DNA from: Pseudoalteromonas luteoviolacea NCIMB 1944 | Lineage (GTDB): Bacteria > Pseudomonadota > Gammaproteobacteria > Enterobacterales > Alteromonadaceae | Length of the DNA stretch: 64,000 nt | Assembly: GCF_001625565.1 (NCBI RefSeq) | Contig: NZ_AUXS01000042.1 | Span: 186,001 to 250,000 of the forward strand | Direction of reading: 5' to 3' | Shown: positions 1 to 8,452 of the stretch, piece after piece | How the letters are laid out: every line of letters begins with the position of its first letter | How positions within the stretch are numbered: the stretch's first letter is position 1 | Notes under the pieces: model-generated | What the model saw: only the letters and a program-made list of their open reading frames with translations | Told to the model about the DNA's origin: nothing | Database searches by the model: none | Made by a program: the position numbers and the translations under genes

Positions 1-1
1 T

Positions 2-454
2 CTGGTACTGGCAGATGGTTTGATGGCGGCTGGTGAAACCGGTGCACCTCTGATCATTGATGCAGCAACACTAACTGGTGCAGCTTTAATGGCTGTAGGC
101 CAAGAGTACAATGCTTTATTTGGTCTTGATAAAGAGCTAGTTAGTGAGGTTCAGCAGTTCGCAAGCGAAGAGTTTGAAGCTGCTTGGCCATTGCCACTGG
201 AAAAATGGCACCAAAATAACTGTCCTTCTGCATATGCAGACACTGCAAATAGCCGAGCTCAAAAGGGTGGTGGTTTTGGCGGTGCGTCTAACGCCGCTGG
301 TTTCTTATCGCGCTTTGTGCCAAATGAAGGGCAAGGTTGGGTGCATATAGACTTAGCTGGTTGTTTCCAAAATAATGCGGGTGCTCAGTGGGCGTCAGGT
401 GCGACGACAATGGGTATGCGAACTGTTGCTCGTACACTAATTGCAAAAGTGTAA
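2..454 (+). CDS. pepB: Peptidase B (M17 leucyl aminopeptidase family), C-terminal part
   Basis: This is the 3' end of a gene that enters from the left; the frame is open from base 2 to the TAA at 452-454, about 150 residues. The visible part is the catalytic half of an M17 aminopeptidase, a cytosolic two-metal enzyme that removes N-terminal residues from peptides. The family segment IIDAATLTGAA supplies a metal-binding Asp, and the closing stretch resembles peptidase B more than PepA (GWxHID, then a WASGATTMG motif and an arginine near the end). A hairpin terminator follows directly. The start and N-terminal domain are outside the window. PepB rather than PepA is my best reading from memory of the families. 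Confidence 0.85.
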   Translation: MVLADGLMAAGETGAPLIIDAATLTGAALMAVGQEYNALFGLDKELVSEVQQFASEEFEAAWPLPLEKWHQNNCPSAYADTANSRAQKGGGFGGASNAAGFLSRFVPNEGQGWVHIDLAGCFQNNAGAQWASGATTMGMRTVARTLIAKV

Positions 455-463
455 GCCATAAAG

Positions 464-487
464 AAAAGCCTCTTTCGAGAGGCTTTT
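464..487 (+). terminator. Terminator after pepB
   Basis: Perfect 10-bp stem (464-473 with 478-487) around a TTCG loop, ending in TTTT, nine bases after the pepB stop. It is A/T-flanked on both sides, so it could also serve the convergent CBS gene. Confidence 0.8.
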
Positions 488-506
488 ATCTTAATTGATT
501 GGGGTT

Positions 507-926
507 TTAAGACAGCAAAGCCGCCGCGAGGCGAACAAAATCAGATGAGGTTAGTATCCCCAGTAATTTATTGTTTTCGTCAACCACAGGCATGCAGCCA
601 TGGCGGTTTTCGACAAAGTAAGTAACGACTTCATGTAAGCTCTGCTGTGGTGTCACGCTGGCAAAGTCCTGCGCCATGGCATCACTGACTTTTTCCTGCT
701 TTTCTTTTCTCTCTAATGCCAAATTACCGTAAGTAGATAGAATACTCATCACTTTGGCTATCATGATTTTTTGTGTCAACATGCCCACCAAATGACCTTC
801 TTCATCGATCACGGGAATATGACGAATATTTTTTTCGCGCATTAAGTTGTGTGCATCGTGCAGGGTATGTGACGACTTAACGGCGAGTGGATCTGGGGTC
901 ATCAGCTGTTCAACAGTATGCAGCAT
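507..926 (-). CDS. CBS-domain protein
   Basis: A 139-residue protein made of little more than two tandem CBS domains (about residues 7-60 and 80-135). CBS pairs form a Bateman module that binds adenine nucleotides and usually senses energy state for another protein. Each repeat shows the usual pattern: a TPxxL opening, then a hydrophobic strand and a D-x-x-x-x-L-x-G-(I/M)-L-T turn. No catalytic or DNA-binding domain is attached, so this is a stand-alone regulator or ligand sensor with an unknown partner. An AGGAAA ribosome-binding site sits upstream of the ATG. It is monocistronic and convergent with pepB. Confidence 0.85.
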   Translation of the reverse strand: MLHTVEQLMTPDPLAVKSSHTLHDAHNLMREKNIRHIPVIDEEGHLVGMLTQKIMIAKVMSILSTYGNLALERKEKQEKVSDAMAQDFASVTPQQSLHEVVTYFVENRHGCMPVVDENNKLLGILTSSDFVRLAAALLS

Positions 927-1024
927 AATATTTTCCTGTAAGTGAACCTTACTAGTAGGTATAACTGAAAATGACTCGATTTGCCTGTGGCTAGATCAAC
1001 AAAATTTGCAACAGAGTTCGATTT

Positions 1025-1786
1025 TTACGGGCTCAAAGTTGGCGTGTTTTGTAGTGCAGCCAGACGAATATATTTGTTCTCTACTAAGGTAGAGAGCGGC
1101 ACAAGCTCGAAGCCTTGGTCTTGCAAATCGCGCAGGGCATCACGTAAAAACCGTTGAGTTTTTGGATAGGGGTGAGCAATACCTATCGCATATCCCTGTT
1201 GTGTGGCAATCGTTTTTAGTTGATTGAGCTGTAATTCTAACTGTTTGCTTTCTAGCTCGTTGTCCAAAAAAACATGTCTGGCTATATTGTTGACACCATA
1301 GATATTGGCTACGGTTTGCGCCTGACTATAAGGGGTGGTGCGGCTGTCCAAAAAGTACAGCGACCGTTTTTTGAGAATTTCCATTGTCCATTTCATGGGC
1401 TCGTCATGTTGTGTCAGTGCTGAGCCCATATGATTATTTACGCCTTTCACATGAGGTAAACTGGAAAGTGCATGTCCAAGTGTTTTTTGCAATTGCCACT
1501 TTTGCATGTCCAAGGTCAGCCCACCAGGCCCCAATGTTTTATTGTCTAAAGATTGCATGGGAATGTGTAAGATCAGCTCTTTGTTTTTTAACGCTGCTTG
1601 GTAAGCAAAATGTTGTGAGAATGGCGTATGGGGTAAAAGCGCATAAGTCAACTCACCCGGTAAATTTAGAAATTCCAGATCCCGTTGATGGTTGCCAATA
1701 TCGTCTATCACAATCGCAATTTGTTTGGCATCACAAACAAATGCTACTAGACAAATGAATGTAGTAACTAATTGTATTAAGCGCAC
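1025..1786 (-). CDS. yibQ: Divergent polysaccharide deacetylase, YibQ family
   Basis: 253 residues with an N-terminal signal peptide (hydrophobic core at about residues 5-18, then CDAKQ). The body is a divergent NodB-fold polysaccharide deacetylase (DUF610), with the family landmarks VIDDIGN near residue 26, the LPHTP turn, HIPMQ and LDSRTT. It is predicted to act in the periplasm; its exact substrate is not established. It is the last gene of the gpmI-envC-S41 peptidase-yibQ series, the same grouping seen in enterobacteria (gpmI-envC-yibQ), which ties it to cell-envelope maintenance. It is separated from the peptidase gene by about 115 bases. Confidence 0.85.
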   Translation of the reverse strand: MRLIQLVTTFICLVAFVCDAKQIAIVIDDIGNHQRDLEFLNLPGELTYALLPHTPFSQHFAYQAALKNKELILHIPMQSLDNKTLGPGGLTLDMQKWQLQKTLGHALSSLPHVKGVNNHMGSALTQHDEPMKWTMEILKKRSLYFLDSRTTPYSQAQTVANIYGVNNIARHVFLDNELESKQLELQLNQLKTIATQQGYAIGIAHPYPKTQRFLRDALRDLQDQGFELVPLSTLVENKYIRLAALQNTPTLSP

Positions 1787-1900
1787 AAAGTTAAATCACA
1801 GTTCTATTGTTATGTTTTATGTTGGTCGATACACTATGTTCGACGCTTTATCATCTAACCTAGCACGTTTTTTATACCGATAAAAGCGTCTAATTTTTCA

Positions 1901-3124
1901 TTAATTTACTGTAGGTTGCTGTTTTGTCACTAATTGACGAGCAGCATGCCAGTGTTGCTCAAGCCGAGAGTAGAGATCTCTGTTGGCTTTATCATTGCTC
2001 ATTATAGCCGTTTTATTGAGGCTCGATAGGGTGTTTTTACTGTACTCGATATCCGGTTTTATCCCAGTGCCTTCAATCGATTGTCCCGATGGCGTGTAGT
2101 AGCGAGCTGTGGTTAGTTTTAGGGCGCTGGTGCCATTACCTATGGGGATCAAAGACTGCACTGAACCCTTGCCAAATGATCCTTGTCCCAATATCAAAGC
2201 GCGTTTATTGTCTTGTAAAGCGCCGGCCAAAATCTCTGCAGCTGAGGCGGACTGTTTGTTAATTAATACCAAGATGGGTGCACCGTTTAAAATATCGCCT
2301 TGCACAGCATAAAATTTCTGATTCGCATCGAAAAAACGCCCCTTGGTTGTGACGATTATTCCACTTTGCAAAAACAAATCAGATATTGCGACCGCGCTGT
2401 TGAGCGTGCCACCTGGATTGTCTCGTAGATCAATGATAAGACCTTTTAAAGAAAGGCCATTGTGCGCAAACAGCATGTTGATATGTCTGGCAACATCATG
2501 GTAACTGTGATTGTTAAATGAAGAGATAGAAATATAGCCAATGTCTCCGTTGAGCAGTTTACTGGTGACACTCTCTAAGGTTATCTCTTGACGCCGCAGC
2601 GCTAAAGTAACATGCGCTTCAGCGCGCTCGACTGTGATATGAATGATAGATAATTTTGCTTCTCTGAGTAACTTTGAGACTTCTGAAATACTCTTATTGG
2701 TGACATCATGTGTGTTGACGGCAACTAATTTATCCCCACCTTCAATGCCAGCTTGCTCCGCAGGTGAGCCGGGTAATGTATCGACAATAACAATGCGATT
2801 TTCAATCTCTTCTACTTCAATGCCAATCCCGGTATAGCGGCCATTGGTCGCACTAAAAAGGGTTTCTAACTCGTGCTCATTTAAATATTTAGAGTAAGGG
2901 TCTAGCTGTTCGAACAGCTCGTTGAAGTTGTGTTGTTTAATATGCGAAGTGGGGACTTCTTCAACGTAGTAAGTTTGAATATGGTATAGAATTTCTTCCA
3001 TATGGGCATGGCTAATTTGCTTGGCCTGCACATTGGATAATAAGAAGGAAAGTAGTATCGCGCATAGAATTATAAGCGCTCGTTTTTGAATATCGGGCGG
3101 GGAAATAGAGACGAAGTATTTCAT
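1901..3124 (-). CDS. S41 carboxy-terminal processing protease (CtpA-like)
   Basis: 407 residues: N-terminal signal/anchor segment (about 15-35), PDZ domain (about 85-170, with YTGIGIEVEE) and the S41 catalytic domain. The catalytic Ser lies in SASAAEIL and the Lys in GSFGKGS, the Ser/Lys dyad of tail-specific proteases. The protein should be periplasmic and cleave hydrophobic C-termini or regulate murein hydrolases. It is only 38 bases after envC, so both are probably cotranscribed. In E. coli envC is followed directly by yibQ; here the protease sits between them, an arrangement I associate with several marine gammaproteobacteria and vibrios. Confidence 0.88.
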   Translation of the reverse strand: MKYFVSISPPDIQKRALIILCAILLSFLLSNVQAKQISHAHMEEILYHIQTYYVEEVPTSHIKQHNFNELFEQLDPYSKYLNEHELETLFSATNGRYTGIGIEVEEIENRIVIVDTLPGSPAEQAGIEGGDKLVAVNTHDVTNKSISEVSKLLREAKLSIIHITVERAEAHVTLALRRQEITLESVTSKLLNGDIGYISISSFNNHSYHDVARHINMLFAHNGLSLKGLIIDLRDNPGGTLNSAVAISDLFLQSGIIVTTKGRFFDANQKFYAVQGDILNGAPILVLINKQSASAAEILAGALQDNKRALILGQGSFGKGSVQSLIPIGNGTSALKLTTARYYTPSGQSIEGTGIKPDIEYSKNTLSSLNKTAIMSNDKANRDLYSRLEQHWHAARQLVTKQQPTVN

Positions 3125-3162
3125 ATGCTGCTCCTAGTGACGGGGCAGCATAGGTTATTCAT

Positions 3163-4308
3163 TTAACTTGATCTGCACCACTTAACTGGATTCACAGCGC
3201 TTCCTTTATGCCGTATCTCGAAGTATAGTCCAGGATTTTGCTGTCCGCCGCTTTGTCCGACTAATGCGATTGGATCGCCCGGGTTAACGTGATCACCGAC
3301 ATCCCTTAGCAGTGTTTGAGCGTGCCCATATAGGCTCATAAATCCTTTGCCATGATCAAGTACAATGACCCAGCCGAAGCCATTGAGCCAGTCAGCATAG
3401 ACCACATGCCCAGGCGCAACGCTGTTTACTTCTGTACCGGTTTGACCTGCAATTACAACGCCTTTCCAATTCATTCCGACATGTTTTCGCTGGCCAAATC
3501 GCTTCTTTAGTTTGCCCGACAATGGCCATGCTAGCTTGCCTTTTAGGCGCTGCAAGCCATCTAGCTGGGCAATAAAAACTTCTTCTGACGGCGCTTGTAC
3601 TTCAGCTAATGCTTCCAGCGTAGTTTTTAGTGTCGACTCATTTTCTTCTAGGTAGGCAATCGCAGACTGAGTTTTTGACAATTTGTCGTTGAGCTTGCCT
3701 AAGTGGGTTTGACGTTGCTGTTGAGCAAGTTGCAAATCATTTTGTCTGATCTGTTGCTGCTCAAGAAGTGCAACCAACTGTTGTTGTGACTTGGTTAATG
3801 CCTGTTGGTTTTTTTCTAGTTCAACAAAAACATTCTTCAGGTCTTCTAATTGGTTTATTCGCGCTTTGTTGAAATAGTCGTAGTAGCTAATTGTACGCTC
3901 CAATGCTGATGTTTTTTGCTGGTTGAGCAACATCTTGGAGTAATCATGGCTACCTGTAACGTAGGCACTTTTGAGCTGGGCTGCAAGCAGCTTTTGCAAT
4001 TTATGTTTGCGGCGATTGAGCTGTGAGCTTTCGCGTTCAAGTGCATATTGCTGCTGTTTGTTCTCGCTGATCCCCTGTTGTGTTAATGTCAGGGCCTTTG
4101 CGCTGCGCGCTATTTCAAGCTCAAAAGATTGCAAACGTTGTTTAAGCGCACTGAAGGACGCTTTTTGTTCTTGATAGGCCGCCTGACTTTTTTTAAGTTC
4201 AGCTTGAACGGCAGCCAAATCTGCTTTGGTTTGTGACTCATTGGCCGCGACATTTGTCGAAGCCAGTGAAATCAAAAATGCAAAGCCGGTAAGTGCGCCT
4301 CGTACCAT
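3163..4308 (-). CDS. envC: Murein hydrolase activator EnvC
   Basis: 381 residues: signal peptide (1-22, ending at NVAA), a long coiled coil (about 25-250, rich in Q/K/E/L heptads) and a C-terminal LytM/M23 domain (about 265-378). The LytM domain is degenerate, as in known EnvC: the zinc-binding His of the HxxxD motif is replaced (RKHVGMNWKG) and the HxH motif reads YFEIRH. It is therefore an activator of amidases AmiA/AmiB at the septum and not itself a peptidase. The ATG lies 2 bases after the gpmI stop with no clear Shine-Dalgarno of its own, which suggests translational coupling to gpmI. Confidence 0.9.
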   Translation of the reverse strand: MVRGALTGFAFLISLASTNVAANESQTKADLAAVQAELKKSQAAYQEQKASFSALKQRLQSFELEIARSAKALTLTQQGISENKQQQYALERESSQLNRRKHKLQKLLAAQLKSAYVTGSHDYSKMLLNQQKTSALERTISYYDYFNKARINQLEDLKNVFVELEKNQQALTKSQQQLVALLEQQQIRQNDLQLAQQQRQTHLGKLNDKLSKTQSAIAYLEENESTLKTTLEALAEVQAPSEEVFIAQLDGLQRLKGKLAWPLSGKLKKRFGQRKHVGMNWKGVVIAGQTGTEVNSVAPGHVVYADWLNGFGWVIVLDHGKGFMSLYGHAQTLLRDVGDHVNPGDPIALVGQSGGQQNPGLYFEIRHKGSAVNPVKWCRSS

Positions 4309-4310
4309 AT

Positions 4311-5855
4311 TTACTTAAGGCGCATAATTGGCGAACCGGTCATTTCTGCTGGCTGCTCTAAACCCATTAGGTGTAGCATTGTAGGTGCTACGTCACTAAG
4401 TGTTTTGTTTGCCTGTGGCTCAGCGTCACGACCAACATAAATAAATGGAACTGGCTCACTGGTATGCGCGGTGTGCGCTTGGCCTGATTTGGGGTCTTGC
4501 ATTTGCTCCGCATTACCGTGGTCAGCTGTTATAAGTGCTTCACCACCATGTTCTTTCAATGCAGAAACGACGCGACCAATACAATTATCAACTGCTTCAC
4601 ACGCTTTAACCGCCGCTTCAAAAACACCTGAGTGACCAACCATATCGCCGTTTGGATAATTACAAATAATGGCGTCAAATTCACCGCTTTGAATAGCTTC
4701 AATTAGCTTATCAGTAAGCATCTCAGAGTTCATTTCAGGCTGTAGATCATATGTGGCAACTTGAGGTGAAGGGATAAGCTCTCGCTTTTCACCTTCAAAT
4801 AAGTCTTCGCGTCCACCGCTGAAGAAGAAGGTAACGTGTGCGTATTTTTCTGTTTCAGAGATACGTAGTTGAGTTTTATTGTGCTTGGCAAGCCACTCAC
4901 CTAACACGTTATTTAGTTTCTCAGGTGCAAACGCAATTGGTGCATCAATGTCAGCTGCGTACTCAGTCATCATCACAAAGCTGCTAAGTACAGGAGTCTT
5001 CTTTTTCTCAAAGCCGTTAAATTCGGCGTCAACAAACGCGCGAGTCATTTGTCTTGCACGGTCAGCTCTGAAGTTTAAGAACAAAATCGCATCGCCGTCG
5101 TTGATTTGTGCCGCTTGCTGGCCCGCCGGCACAATTGTCGTCGCTTTAACAAACTCGTCATTTTCATCTCGCTGATAAGCGGCTTCAAGCGCTTCAACTC
5201 CATCGGTAAAGGTAAATTCTGCTTCACCACAGACCATTAGGTTGTATGCTTGCTCGACACGCTCCCAACGGTTATCTCTGTCCATTGCGTAGTAGCGGCC
5301 AACAATAGAGGCTAAACGGCCTGTACCGAGAGTTTTAAACAAGTCTTGAATGCGTTCAATCGATGCTTGAGCACTGCGTGGCGGTGTATCACGACCGTCT
5401 AAGAATGCGTGGAAATAAATCTCTTTGGCACCGCGCTGCGCGGCAAGTTCGATACTTGCGACAATGTGGTCTTCATGACTGTGCACACCACCTGGACTTA
5501 ATAGGCCCATTAAGTGCACAGCTTTATTGTGCGCGACAGCATCGTCAATGCTTTTTACCAGTGTGGGGTTATGTGCAAATTCACCATCGTCGATGGCTTT
5601 GGTTATACGAGTAAAATCTTGATAGACGATACGACCAGCACCCAAATTAACGTGACCTACTTCAGAGTTCCCCATTTGGCCATCAGGCAAACCGACATCT
5701 AATCCAGACCCTGAAATAAGCGTCTTTGGTTGTGATTGCCACAGCTCATCAAGTACAGGTGTATTAGCTGCGAGGATAGCGTTGCTTTGTGTTTCTTCTC
5801 TATATCCCCAGCCATCTAAAATCATAAGTACCAGTGGTTTTTTCTTCGTAGTCAT
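4311..5855 (-). CDS. gpmI: 2,3-bisphosphoglycerate-independent phosphoglycerate mutase
   Basis: 514 residues, the same length as E. coli GpmI. It interconverts 3- and 2-phosphoglycerate with two Mn ions and a phosphoserine intermediate. The nucleophile is Ser64 in MGNSEVGH; the first metal Asp is in LMILDGWG (about residue 14) and the second metal site is ITADHGNAEQM near residue 440. A longer reading frame begins 21 bases upstream, but AGGAG at 5861-5865 sits five bases before the ATG at 5855, which decides the start. It heads the envelope operon and diverges from yibN across a 272-base gap. Confidence 0.95.
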   Translation of the reverse strand: MTTKKKPLVLMILDGWGYREETQSNAILAANTPVLDELWQSQPKTLISGSGLDVGLPDGQMGNSEVGHVNLGAGRIVYQDFTRITKAIDDGEFAHNPTLVKSIDDAVAHNKAVHLMGLLSPGGVHSHEDHIVASIELAAQRGAKEIYFHAFLDGRDTPPRSAQASIERIQDLFKTLGTGRLASIVGRYYAMDRDNRWERVEQAYNLMVCGEAEFTFTDGVEALEAAYQRDENDEFVKATTIVPAGQQAAQINDGDAILFLNFRADRARQMTRAFVDAEFNGFEKKKTPVLSSFVMMTEYAADIDAPIAFAPEKLNNVLGEWLAKHNKTQLRISETEKYAHVTFFFSGGREDLFEGEKRELIPSPQVATYDLQPEMNSEMLTDKLIEAIQSGEFDAIICNYPNGDMVGHSGVFEAAVKACEAVDNCIGRVVSALKEHGGEALITADHGNAEQMQDPKSGQAHTAHTSEPVPFIYVGRDAEPQANKTLSDVAPTMLHLMGLEQPAEMTGSPIMRLK

Positions 5856-6127
5856 TTGGGCTCCTGAAAAATGCACGATAGATGGCGCATAGAATACCTT
5901 GTTTAGCGCGAAAATTCAGCCCTGTGCTGGTGATTTATGTTCAAGATTGATTAATCTAATGGTAACACCTTTCATATAAAGGCTTCATCAGCGCGCGTGC
6001 GCTCGCTCTGATTTGGGTATTGGGCGTGCGGTGATGTGCACTGATAACAATAGGTTTGTACCAAGACCCGTAAAAAAGTATACTCGCTGCACTGTAAGTT
6101 TTATCTGCTAACTAAGTGGCAAGGTCC

Positions 6128-6559
6128 ATGGAACAATATATTACTTTTTTCACCAATCACCCTGTATTAAGCGTTATCTGGGTCGTCCTAGCAATCATGT
6201 TAGTACACAGCTGGTATAAAAGCCGTTTTTCGTCAGTCCGCCCAATTAACCCGCAACAACTGACTCTGTTGATCAATCGTGAAGATGCACAAGTACTCGA
6301 TATGCGTGGCAAAAAAGAGTTTACCGCGGGTCGTATTGCCGGTGCTGAGATGATGAATGTCGACAAAGCCAAACAAAATGACTTTGGCGGACTTGAAAAG
6401 TACAAAACAAAGCCCATTATACTTGTGTGTAATACAGGTATGACGGCCAATAATATTGCTGAAAGAATGCACCAACAGGGCTACGAAAAGCTTTATGTGC
6501 TTTCAGGTGGCATGAGTTCGTGGCAAAGTGCTGGACTACCAACGACAACTGGAAAGTAA
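6128..6559 (+). CDS. yibN: Membrane-anchored rhodanese-like protein YibN
   Basis: 143 residues with one N-terminal transmembrane segment (about 10-28, LSVIWVVLAIMLVHSW) and a single cytosolic rhodanese domain. The active-site loop is CNTGMT, so the catalytic cysteine is retained and sulfur transfer or thiol chemistry is possible. The open frame extends to a GTG at 6116, but AAGG at 6121-6124 before ATG 6128 favours the shorter start. It begins the conserved yibN-grxC-secB-gpsA series, as in E. coli. E. coli YibN has been linked to membrane-protein insertion; whether that holds here is unknown. Confidence 0.88.
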   Translation: MEQYITFFTNHPVLSVIWVVLAIMLVHSWYKSRFSSVRPINPQQLTLLINREDAQVLDMRGKKEFTAGRIAGAEMMNVDKAKQNDFGGLEKYKTKPIILVCNTGMTANNIAERMHQQGYEKLYVLSGGMSSWQSAGLPTTTGK

Positions 6560-6571
6560 TTGGAGTAATAA

Positions 6572-6829
6572 ATGAGTAACGATGTAATTATTTACACTAA
6601 AGATTATTGTCCTTTTTGTCATCGTGCGAAGGCGCTATTGGATAGTAAAGGCGTCACATATACAGAATATGATATTGCTGTACAGCCTGAACTTCGTGAA
6701 GAGATGATCGAAAAAGCAAATGGCGGATATACCGTGCCACAAATTTTTATCAACGGTCAGCACATCGGTGGCTGCGATGATATGATGGCGCTTGAGGCTC
6801 AAGGCAAACTAACTCAATTATTGGCTTAG
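6572..6829 (+). CDS. grxC: Glutaredoxin 3
   Basis: 85 residues, a single-domain dithiol glutaredoxin. The CPFC redox motif is at residues 13-16 in the normal position after the first strand, and the cis-Pro loop TVPQIF and GG(C/D)D glutathione-binding motif are present. It reduces protein disulfides and glutathione mixed disulfides in the cytosol using glutathione. It starts 12 bases after yibN with a GGAG site, so the two genes are cotranscribed. Position between yibN and secB matches the enterobacterial order. Confidence 0.95.
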   Translation: MSNDVIIYTKDYCPFCHRAKALLDSKGVTYTEYDIAVQPELREEMIEKANGGYTVPQIFINGQHIGGCDDMMALEAQGKLTQLLA

Positions 6830-6905
6830 TCGAGCGAAATTAAACATTTCTAGCATTGTATTGATAAGACAAATGCTGTTTATATAAAAATTTATAGGAA
6901 TAATA

Positions 6906-7388
6906 ATGACTGAACAAAATCAAAATGTTGCAGCGGAGCAGCAAGAAGGCCCACAATTCAACATCCAGCGTATCTATACTAAAGATGTATCTTTTGAGAC
7001 GCCAAACTCACCAACAATTTTCCAAAAAGAGTGGACGCCTGAAGTTAAACTAGATATGGATACACGTTCAGCTAAATTGGATGAAGGCGTATTTGAAGTT
7101 GTTTTAGCATTAACTGTGACTGCGACAATTGGCGAAGAGACAGCTTTCCTATGTGAAATTCAACAAGCTGGTATTTTCTCTGTAGGCGAGTTGGAAGAAC
7201 TACAACTTGCTCATATGCTTGGTGCATTCTGCCCGAACATTCTTTTCCCATATGCTCGTGAAGCAGTAGCAAGCCTAGTAAACCGTGGTACTTTCCCACA
7301 GCTTAACCTGGCACCTGTAAACTTTGACGCACTATTTGCACAGTACATGCAACAACGTGCAGGTCAAGAGCAAACAGCTGACGCATAA
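6906..7388 (+). CDS. secB: Protein-export chaperone SecB
   Basis: 160 residues, a typical SecB. It forms a cytosolic tetramer that holds preproteins unfolded and hands them to SecA. Landmarks are FNIQRIYTKDVSFE at the N-terminus, the central QxGIF strand, and the CPNILFPYAREAVASLVNRG block that marks the family. A 76-base gap after grxC contains an AT-rich stretch and an AGGAA site just before the ATG, so it may have some transcription of its own. gpsA follows three bases later, indicating tight coupling. Confidence 0.96.
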   Translation: MTEQNQNVAAEQQEGPQFNIQRIYTKDVSFETPNSPTIFQKEWTPEVKLDMDTRSAKLDEGVFEVVLALTVTATIGEETAFLCEIQQAGIFSVGELEELQLAHMLGAFCPNILFPYAREAVASLVNRGTFPQLNLAPVNFDALFAQYMQQRAGQEQTADA

Positions 7389-7391
7389 TTT

Positions 7392-8399
7392 ATGAATACA
7401 TCACAGTCTGCTGTGACCGTATTAGGGGCGGGGTCGTATGGCACCGCCCTTGCTATTTGTTTTGCTCGCAACGGTCACCGAGTTACTTTATGGGGGCGCA
7501 ATCAAGCTGATATTGAACAGCTTGCTGATGAGCGTCAAAACCAACGTTACCTTCCTGATATTAAGTTTCCAGATTCATTGACGCTGGAAGTTGATCTTGC
7601 TCGTGCTGTTGAGGCGAGTCAGATTATATTGGTGGTGGTTCCCAGCCATGCATTTGCACAAACACTTAAGCAAATTCAGCCCCATTTACAAGATGGTGCA
7701 CAAGTGGCGTGGGCGACTAAAGGGCTTGAGCCTGATACTGGGCGCTTGCTAGAAGAGGTTGCTAAAGAAGTACTGGGTGAGTCGATTGCATTGGCCGTGT
7801 TGTCAGGGCCCACTTTTGCTAAAGAAATGGCTGCTGGTTTACCCACTGCAATTTCTGTTTCAGCGGGAGATGAAGCGTTGCGCACTGAGCTAGCCAGTTT
7901 ATTGCACTGTAGTCGCTCGTTTCGAGTATACAGTAATGATGACTTTATCGGTATTCAACTCGGTGGAGCGGTGAAAAATGTGATCGCCATCGGCGCGGGT
8001 ATGTCTGATGGTTTTGGCTTTGGTGCCAATACGCGCACAATGCTGATCACAAGAGGTCTTGCTGAATTGTGTCGTTTAGGCTGTGCACTGGGCGCTAAAA
8101 CGGAAACTTTTATGGGTATGGCAGGACTGGGCGACTTGATCTTAACTTGTACGGATAACCAATCTAGAAACAGACGTTTTGGATTGGCGCTGGGGCAGGG
8201 GAAAAGTGTTGACGATGCTATGAGTAGCATTGGTCAAGTTGTTGAAGGTTATCGCAATACCAAAGAGGTTTTTTTACTGGCAAAGCGCAGTGGCATTGAA
8301 ATGCCAATCACAGAACAAATTTATCAAGTTCTGTATGAGAAAAAGGATGTTAAAGAGGCTGCGATGGCATTATTAGGCCGAGAGCAAAAGTCAGAATAA
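7392..8399 (+). CDS. gpsA: Glycerol-3-phosphate dehydrogenase [NAD(P)+]
   Basis: 335 residues. It makes sn-glycerol 3-phosphate from dihydroxyacetone phosphate for phospholipid synthesis. The Rossmann motif GAGSYGTALA is at residues 12-21, ATKGLEPDTG follows, and the catalytic Lys lies in LGGAVKNVIAIGAG. Further signatures GFGANTRTMLITRG and GLGDLILTC confirm the family. The gene starts three bases after the secB stop and ends in a strong bidirectional terminator. Confidence 0.96.
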   Translation: MNTSQSAVTVLGAGSYGTALAICFARNGHRVTLWGRNQADIEQLADERQNQRYLPDIKFPDSLTLEVDLARAVEASQIILVVVPSHAFAQTLKQIQPHLQDGAQVAWATKGLEPDTGRLLEEVAKEVLGESIALAVLSGPTFAKEMAAGLPTAISVSAGDEALRTELASLLHCSRSFRVYSNDDFIGIQLGGAVKNVIAIGAGMSDGFGFGANTRTMLITRGLAELCRLGCALGAKTETFMGMAGLGDLILTCTDNQSRNRRFGLALGQGKSVDDAMSSIGQVVEGYRNTKEVFLLAKRSGIEMPITEQIYQVLYEKKDVKEAAMALLGREQKSE

Positions 8400-8405
8400 G
8401 ATGTA

Positions 8406-8431
8406 AAAAAACCACCATAAGGTGGTTTTTT
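8406..8431. terminator. Bidirectional terminator between gpsA and the porin gene
   Basis: An 11-bp perfect stem (8406-8416 with 8421-8431) with an ATAA loop. It is A-rich on one side and T-rich on the other, so it can stop transcripts from gpsA and from the convergent porin gene. Confidence 0.9.
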
Positions 8432-8452
8432 TATTTGGCCTTCTGGGAGAAA

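Noticed and set aside
1384..1758. A 124-residue ORF on the plus strand
   Set aside because: It lies wholly inside yibQ on the opposite strand, with no ribosome-binding site and no recognisable domain.
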